Shown: positions 59,033 to 64,000 of the stretch, one piece after another
Numbering within the stretch: the stretch's first letter is position 1
How the letters are laid out: each line of letters opens with the position of its first letter
Assembly (NCBI GenBank): GCA_951217055.1
Contig: OX578281.1
Location: 26,633,101 to 26,697,100, forward strand
Length of the DNA: 64,000 nucleotides
Source: Gerris lacustris
Taxonomy: Eukaryota; Arthropoda; Insecta; Hemiptera; Gerridae
Direction: 5' to 3'
Program-made: the position numbers and the translations under genes
Notes under the pieces: generated by a model
What the model saw: only the letters and a program-made list of their open reading frames with translations
What the model was told of the DNA's origin: nothing
The model's database searches: none

Positions 59033-59639
59033 CTCCGGCCAAGCCGAGCACAGCCGTACCACGCTTCACTGGAATCATCTCAAGGCATTTTAGACACCCC
59101 TCTATAATCTTATTAATAATATAATTAATATTAATTTAATTATTTTTAAGGTGGAGTTCATTACGAAGTGAACCAGAAATACAAATTTTGCACCTCTACC
59201 CATATTTATGTATAAGATAAATGAGTATAAAGTTATTGTCACTGATCTATTGACTCATCATAATTCTAAGGAATTTCTAGAAACATGACATTTTCTGTAT
59301 TAATGGACAAATAAAGGAAAAATTACAAAATCCGAAAAAAACTAGTTCCTTGTCCCTCTTAATTTATCTAATGCTTTCCATTATTCAGGGAGTACAGTAT
59401 CATGATTTTAATTATATTGTTATTAAACATTTTGTCATATTTTTCACTAAAATCTCACCATGTGGGAAATCAAACCAGACTTCCACCTGAAACTACGTTC
59501 ACTGTATGCTCGGAAAATTAAATGGGTTATGTTAATAGTTTTTACTAAGCGCATTAGTCAAAACCGAAAATATACAGCTGCCACTTAGTATAGTATCTTA
59601 TCAAAACTAGTTTAACGGAAATTGAACAGTTAATAGTAC
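59028..59639. other. AT-rich non-coding DNA
   Basis: Nothing recognised. Confidence 0.45.
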
Positions 59640-60171
59640 ATTACTCGTCTAGTGCGGAAAGTAGCATTTTGCATGCGAGTGTGGAGATTGCACCCGAGCG
59701 ACAGCGAGGGTAGTAAAACCCCACTAGCAAAGCAGTTTTCGCACGAGAGCGTACCGTACTTTATCTACGATTGTGGTTTTTAATAATAAATACAGAAAAA
59801 AAATTTATAAACTTCCAGTAGGTAAGTACGTATTTCCTTTTGACTAAAATGACATTAATTCATTAGTTTTGTGCCGAATGAATTATTTCGGAAGACGTAT
59901 AATTCTCCTCATTTTCTTCATAATCAATTAAATCACTCATTGTTTCTCTAAAAACTCGATATAAACAGTTATAAATTAGAATGTAAACAAACTCGCTAAT
60001 CGTGCGTTAAGGTGAAGAATTCCTCTTTTTTCCGACCTAGGACGGGAAAAAGAGGAATTCTTCACCTCATTATGAACGAGCATGCGCAATAAATACAGCT
60101 ACGAAAAGAATCACTTTCTATGCATTTAAACAGAGATATAATGTTAATATTTCGTATCAATCGTAGATAAA
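59640..60171 (-). mobile_element. Family E (Crypton-like) element, copy 2
   Basis: Reverse-strand homologue of 18208-18790. TTTATCTACGATT is at 59760-59772 and inverted at 60159-60171; the TGCGCATGC box is at 60081-60089; the hairpin at 60011-60066 has GGTGAAGAATTCCTC arms. The start codon context reads MSDLIDYEENEENYTSSEII, then HSAQN, before two stops. A matching frame further on shows NELMSF with a stop. Outside the inner inverted repeat, GCATTTTGCATGCGAGTGTG is shared with copy 1. Confidence 0.7.
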
Positions 60172-60224
60172 AGTGTTTTTGTCTGTCCCAAATTGAATTT
60201 TTTGTTTCTTTTTTCGTGTTTTAT

Positions 60225-60535
60225 GATAACAAGCAATGTTTATGGAATTTCCTCGTCACATACACGACTATAGCAACAAGTTTGCCAAATTTCATGTTTC
60301 TAGCTACTCTTATTGTTATACTTGAAACTCTCCCCTTTAGAAGTGACAGAGTCTTAAGCTACTTGAGCTTAATTTATTTTTTAAATTTCAAAAGCCCATC
60401 TTAAGAGAAAGTAGAGATAATATGAGGGTGAGAAAAAACGGGTGAATAGGATCAAGTAAAGATTCACTGCATGCTTATTGGCATGTTGCTTGGCCTTGTG
60501 CACTGCCGTGCGCTCGGATTACAATAATTTGGGAT
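60225..60535 (+). repeat. Dispersed repeat family D, copy 4
   Basis: CATACACGACTATAGCAACA, TTTCAAAAGCCCATCTTAAG, AAGTAAAGATTCACTGCATG and GTGCACTGCCGTGCGCTCGG. Confidence 0.7.
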
Positions 60536-60905
60536 TCAATAAGTATTTTTTAGTGGATTCAAATTTTGACTGGTAAAAACGCGTTTCGAAGAATTTTAAG
60601 TTTGTAAAATTGGTATCTCCTTAAATGTTGGTAATTAAATACTTCCCAGTTCCACTCACAAAAATCAATTTGTTTATTTTAAGTATCTCCAAAACATTGA
60701 ATCAATTCTTTGAATGACAGATTTTTACCTTTTACATTTTCATCAAAAGTTTATTAAAAATCTTCAGAGTAAAATAATTTTCAAACTGAAGGGTTTGTCG
60801 ATGAAACGCTCATGCACATATTCTTTTTACATCTTCGTTATTCATAATAAACACGAAATGATTCCTTAATAATTCACACGTAATAAGAAAGAAATAAGTT
60901 ACTTT
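60536..60905. other. AT-rich non-coding DNA
   Basis: Nothing recognised. Confidence 0.45.
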
Positions 60906-60988
60906 CAGTTAGAAGTCCTCCCTAAAAGATAGAGGTGTTTATAGGTGATCTCTAACCACCTATAACTTTTAGGGAGGGCTCCTAACTG
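60906..60988. other. 83-nt hairpin (mini-MITE or pre-miRNA-like)
   Basis: CAGTTAGAAGTCCTCCCTAA and its partner (reverse complement CAGTTAGGAGCCCTCCCTAA) pair over about 32 bp with four mismatches around a loop of about 20 nt. Confidence 0.7.
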
Positions 60989-62635
60989 ACAAGTACCACA
61001 AAGAATGCAAGTTGGGATAGACACAAAAACTTTTAACTAGTCTATTTCAGTTAGAACTTTTTTTGACTAGATATTATTTTTATTAATTATTTTTGGAGGG
61101 AAGAGCCACCAAATTTAATATCATATATCACATTTGTTATGATGATAATAAATCTATCATATTAAGTTTCAATGCCTTACGTTTGTTTTCCTTTAGAGTA
61201 AATCTAAATCACATTAAAATATTCGAGCCTGCGAGAGTTATGAACCCTCAGAGAATTATTCTCAATATAACTTCTGCCTAATCAGTCTATGAAACTAACA
61301 TAATCAATTTTGTAAACACACTGTTTACATAAAAACCTCAATATTTCTATTGTACAAAGTTTACATTTTCTCTATTGGTAAGGATATGGTAAAATCTAAT
61401 TTTACAGTTTTCAAATCCTTCCGAATATAGAATCCAACCAACAACCCGTTTTCTCCAACCATTTTAAAGAGAAGGGGGGACTGTAAGGATTGATTAATTA
61501 CACATTGGATTTCAAGGGGAAGGGGGACGGGGAGGTGAAACTTGGGTAGCGATAAGTTTCCCAATTTTGGGAGGGTGAAACTCACTCGAGAGAGGATCCT
61601 TAAATTTGGAGAACTGCAATTCCAAACACGGGGTTGTCCTTCCCACTCCTCCTCTTTACAACGATCTCGAATGGTAATAACGAATTAAAGTTGTTGTCAG
61701 AGAGAAGGGGGGCCGGAGGAGTTGAAATACAAAACAATCCGAAACAATCAAGTTCTGGTGAAAACTGGAAAGGGATTTTCTCGTCAGTTAGTGAGAACGA
61801 GGGGGTTCCTTCATCCCGTAGGACGACCCCTCTCTATACTAGGGTAATGTTACGATTTTCCTACGTGGATGCCTCAGGGAAACTAAAGGACTGCATAAGG
61901 AACTTCACCCTTCCCCTTCCCTAAACCCCACTTCTACTTTACAGGTTTAACTTGTGGATAGTAAAGAGGAGAGAGGTAGTATTATACTCATCTAAAGTCC
62001 AACTTTAAATGGATTGTCTACTTGGAGGGGAAAGTCCGCAGGCAACCAGCGACAGGTTTTTGGGGTTTGTGAGATGTGGTGGTAACTCTCTCACTCTCTC
62101 CCTCTAGTTTCAAACTTACCTAAGTAAGCAGAAGTAATCAAAGTTTAAATAGGAAATGATTGATTACACAAAGTGTAGGAGGTGGAGGGAGAGGAGGAGG
62201 GAGAGGAGGAGAAGGTAGAGGGAGAGACGAGGTAAAATGATTCCTACTAAACCAACTCTACTCATCTAAGTACTTTTCTATTTGCTGTTTATACTTAAAT
62301 AATTAATTAAGCTTCTTTTTAACTAAAATCGAGGATTTGTTTGGATAGATACCAAAGATTAGTCAAAATTAATAAAAACCAAAGTTTTAAATTTACCAAC
62401 GTTTCAGAAAACTATATATCCATCTTCTTTTTAGATCTTGATATAAAGCAAGAATTGTTTGTGGTTTATACCTTAAACAAGGAACTATATTACTCGTAGA
62501 TTTGCACAAAAATAGCTAATCAACAACTTTGAGAATTACATTTGAGTGTTGCTCGCTATTCTAAATTGCTATATAATTCTCAATGAATATTCACACAGTT
62601 TACTTCATTTTAACTAAATGAACTATCAATGGAGC
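60989..62635. other. Non-coding DNA
   Basis: Purine/pyrimidine-rich block at 61480-61930 and a GA-rich tract at 62165-62235. The 96-aa frame at 61634-61924 has no recognisable domain and no splice or promoter support. Confidence 0.4.
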
Positions 62636-63078
62636 CTGGATAGCTTGTGTAGGAGGCTTTCCAATCAATAAAGTTAAGGATAGTGACCAACTAACCTAAT
62701 ATAGTGACCACAGCCAATGTGGTCACTATCTTAGATAGGTGACCAGACCACACAGATCTAGGTTCAATTCCAAGACCGGACCCCCAGCTTAATGTCCATC
62801 CAACATTGATTTAACAAATGAGGAGCTTCTCGAAAGATTTTGCACCAGCAGTTTTCGGCCAGTAAAACCATGGACGACACTTCCATGGTGATTCGATATT
62901 AAATCGATGATACTAGAGTTGTGAAGACATGCATTACCGACCAACACTTCACACATGTGTAAATGGTTTGGTTGTCTTAAAATGAATCGGGCATTGGGTA
63001 GAAACAAGGCTAACCCAGATGTGTATAAAGGACCTACGAACGTTGTCAATGTCATTCATTGGGCGTAAAAGCCACCTG
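62636..63078 (+). mobile_element. 5S-rRNA-headed SINE, copy 2 (diverged)
   Basis: AGATAGGTGACCAGACCACA then CTAGGTTCAATTCC (B box) and GACCGGACCCCCAGCTTAAT match copy 1. The match continues with GAGGAGCTTCTCGAAAGA, CAGTTTTCGGCC, ACCATGG, TACCGACCA-CACTTCA and a GGGCGTAAAAGCCACC end. The head before the 5S C-box-like part is scrambled by a TAGTGACCA duplication. The 88-aa minus frame here is a reading of the SINE body. Confidence 0.75.
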
Positions 63079-63099
63079 GAATTGAATAATACAATAAAC

Positions 63100-63360
63100 A
63101 TTTACTTCCAAAGCTTACCAAAGGTAACTAAAGCTGTGCGATCGTTCTAAAAAACGAAAATGTTCTATGTCCCCGAATTTCAAGAAAGAAGATCAAAAAT
63201 TCCAAGATAAAAATTCGTTTCACACATTAGAAGACACTTTTGGTCTCGTTTCTGTCTGTTGGTCTGACCTTATACATATGTGTAATATTTTTAAAACTAC
63301 TCGTACGATTTAAATTAAATTTGTCGATAGGTTTAATTAGTCTACTGCAGGTCTCACCTA
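63100..63360 (+). repeat. Dispersed repeat family B
   Basis: CAAAGCTTACCAAAGGTAAC, GATCGTTCTAAAAAACG, TTTTGGTCTCGTTTCTGTC and ACTACTCGTACGATTT. Confidence 0.7.
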
Positions 63361-63635
63361 AAATTAAACTTTCTGTGCCTATTGAACGATGTATATTATA
63401 CATACATCGTATATGAAAATGTAAGAAACAGCGTTACACGGATATCATTGCACAGATGTTATCTAGTTTTTGGTTTTTTGACATTTCCATGTCTTTACTT
63501 TGGCACATAAACCAACTTTGGCACATACCAAAAGGCGTTACCAAAAAATGACACCAAAAAGCGTTACATGTAAATGTCTCATAGTCTTACAGACTCGTAT
63601 GCAAGCATTTCTAGTATATGATATTACATACTATT
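63361..63635. other. Non-coding DNA
   Basis: ACATCGT inverted motif at about 63387-63410 and repeated GGCACATA phrases; nothing else. Confidence 0.4.
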
Positions 63636-64000
63636 AGGGTCCGTAGGCAAAACCAAGGACCTTTAAATTTTCCTGCGTGTGTCTGTCCGTCCGTCCTGTC
63701 GCATGCTCTCACGGCTACACCTTTCGTCCGATCACTTTGAAATTTGGCATGTATGTGTCTTGTACTGACCCACATATTTTAAAAATATAGCGATTTAAAA
63801 AAAAAAATTAGGGTAAAAAAACTTAAGGATTATTTTTTTTTTTTTTTTTTCGACACCGTGAGGGGTATCATATGAAAGGGTACGTCGAGCTGATTACAAA
63901 AATATATAATTCTTTGGTTATAAATTTGATAGGGCGAGCGTAGGTGAGTTTGAAGCGGGAGTAAAACGTGCCCCCCCCCCCCCCTCTATCTCGCTTATGT
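63636..64000 (+). repeat. Dispersed repeat family G, copy 3, plus homopolymer runs
   Basis: TAGGGTCCGTAGGCAAAACC, GTGTGTCTGTCCGTCCGTCC and CGATCACTTTGAAATTTGGC are the G landmarks. It is followed by T-run 63832-63850 and C-run 63971-63984. The window ends here. Confidence 0.6.

Noticed and set aside
61634..61924. 96-aa plus-strand frame as a possible gene
   Set aside because: No domain, no promoter or splice evidence, and purine-biased composition explains the lack of stops.

Overview
This is eukaryotic, strongly AT-rich nuclear DNA, almost certainly from an insect or other arthropod. One host coding exon is convincing: a 128-nt exon on the minus strand (17488-17615) that encodes the start of the second immunoglobulin domain of a dpr-family (defective proboscis extension response) neuronal surface protein, with a proper splice acceptor and donor. 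dpr/DIP-type proteins of this kind are typical of arthropods. No other exon of the gene could be recognised, so most of the window probably lies in very long introns or flanking DNA of a dpr gene transcribed right to left. The species cannot be named from sequence alone.

The rest is a landscape of decayed mobile elements and simple repeats. Recognisable relics are: a 652-bp hAT-type non-autonomous element with an 8-bp target duplication (5926-6577); a 569-bp near-complete palindromic foldback element bounded by TA (7338-7906); a 574-bp internally deleted mariner with 32-bp terminal repeats (9449-10022); a GIY-YIG/Penelope-like retroelement tail (15913-16117); a hAT transposase relic of the ZBED/GTF2IRD2 type (21556-22296); four LINE fragments (28494-29141, 32097-32690, 46810-47270, 56165-56400); two copies of a SINE whose head resembles 5S rRNA (52786-53171 and 62636-63078) and a related tRNA-like head at 6770-6886; and two inverted copies of an element encoding the N-terminus of what looks like a Crypton-type tyrosine recombinase (18208-18790 and 59640-60171).

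Several dispersed families recur within the 64 kb and are labelled A to G here. A is a GTCTGT-containing repeat with a hairpin end. B carries a conserved block read as GCTTCCGTTACCTTCGGTAAGCTCG, here split over two halves (GCTTCCGTTACC and TTCGGTAAGCTCG). C is an about 1.16-kb element ended by GGAAC/GTTCC hairpins that sits in A-runs. D is an about 0.4-1 kb repeat; E is the Crypton-like element; F is a short repeat at 7.0 and 8.3 kb; G is another GTCTGT repeat. One C copy is nested inside an A copy.

Tandem arrays are abundant: 67-bp x about 8 (11.5-12.1 kb), 80-bp x 7 inside terminal inverted repeats (38.9-39.5 kb), 64-bp x 3 (50.7 kb), 85-bp x 2 perfect (37.5 kb), 38-bp x 3-4 (49.1 kb), and 21-bp x 6 next to the dpr exon. 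There are more than a dozen long (TA)n tracts and many C or G homopolymer runs. Most open reading frames in the window are accidental readings of these repeats. No rRNA gene, convincing tRNA gene or CRISPR array is present.
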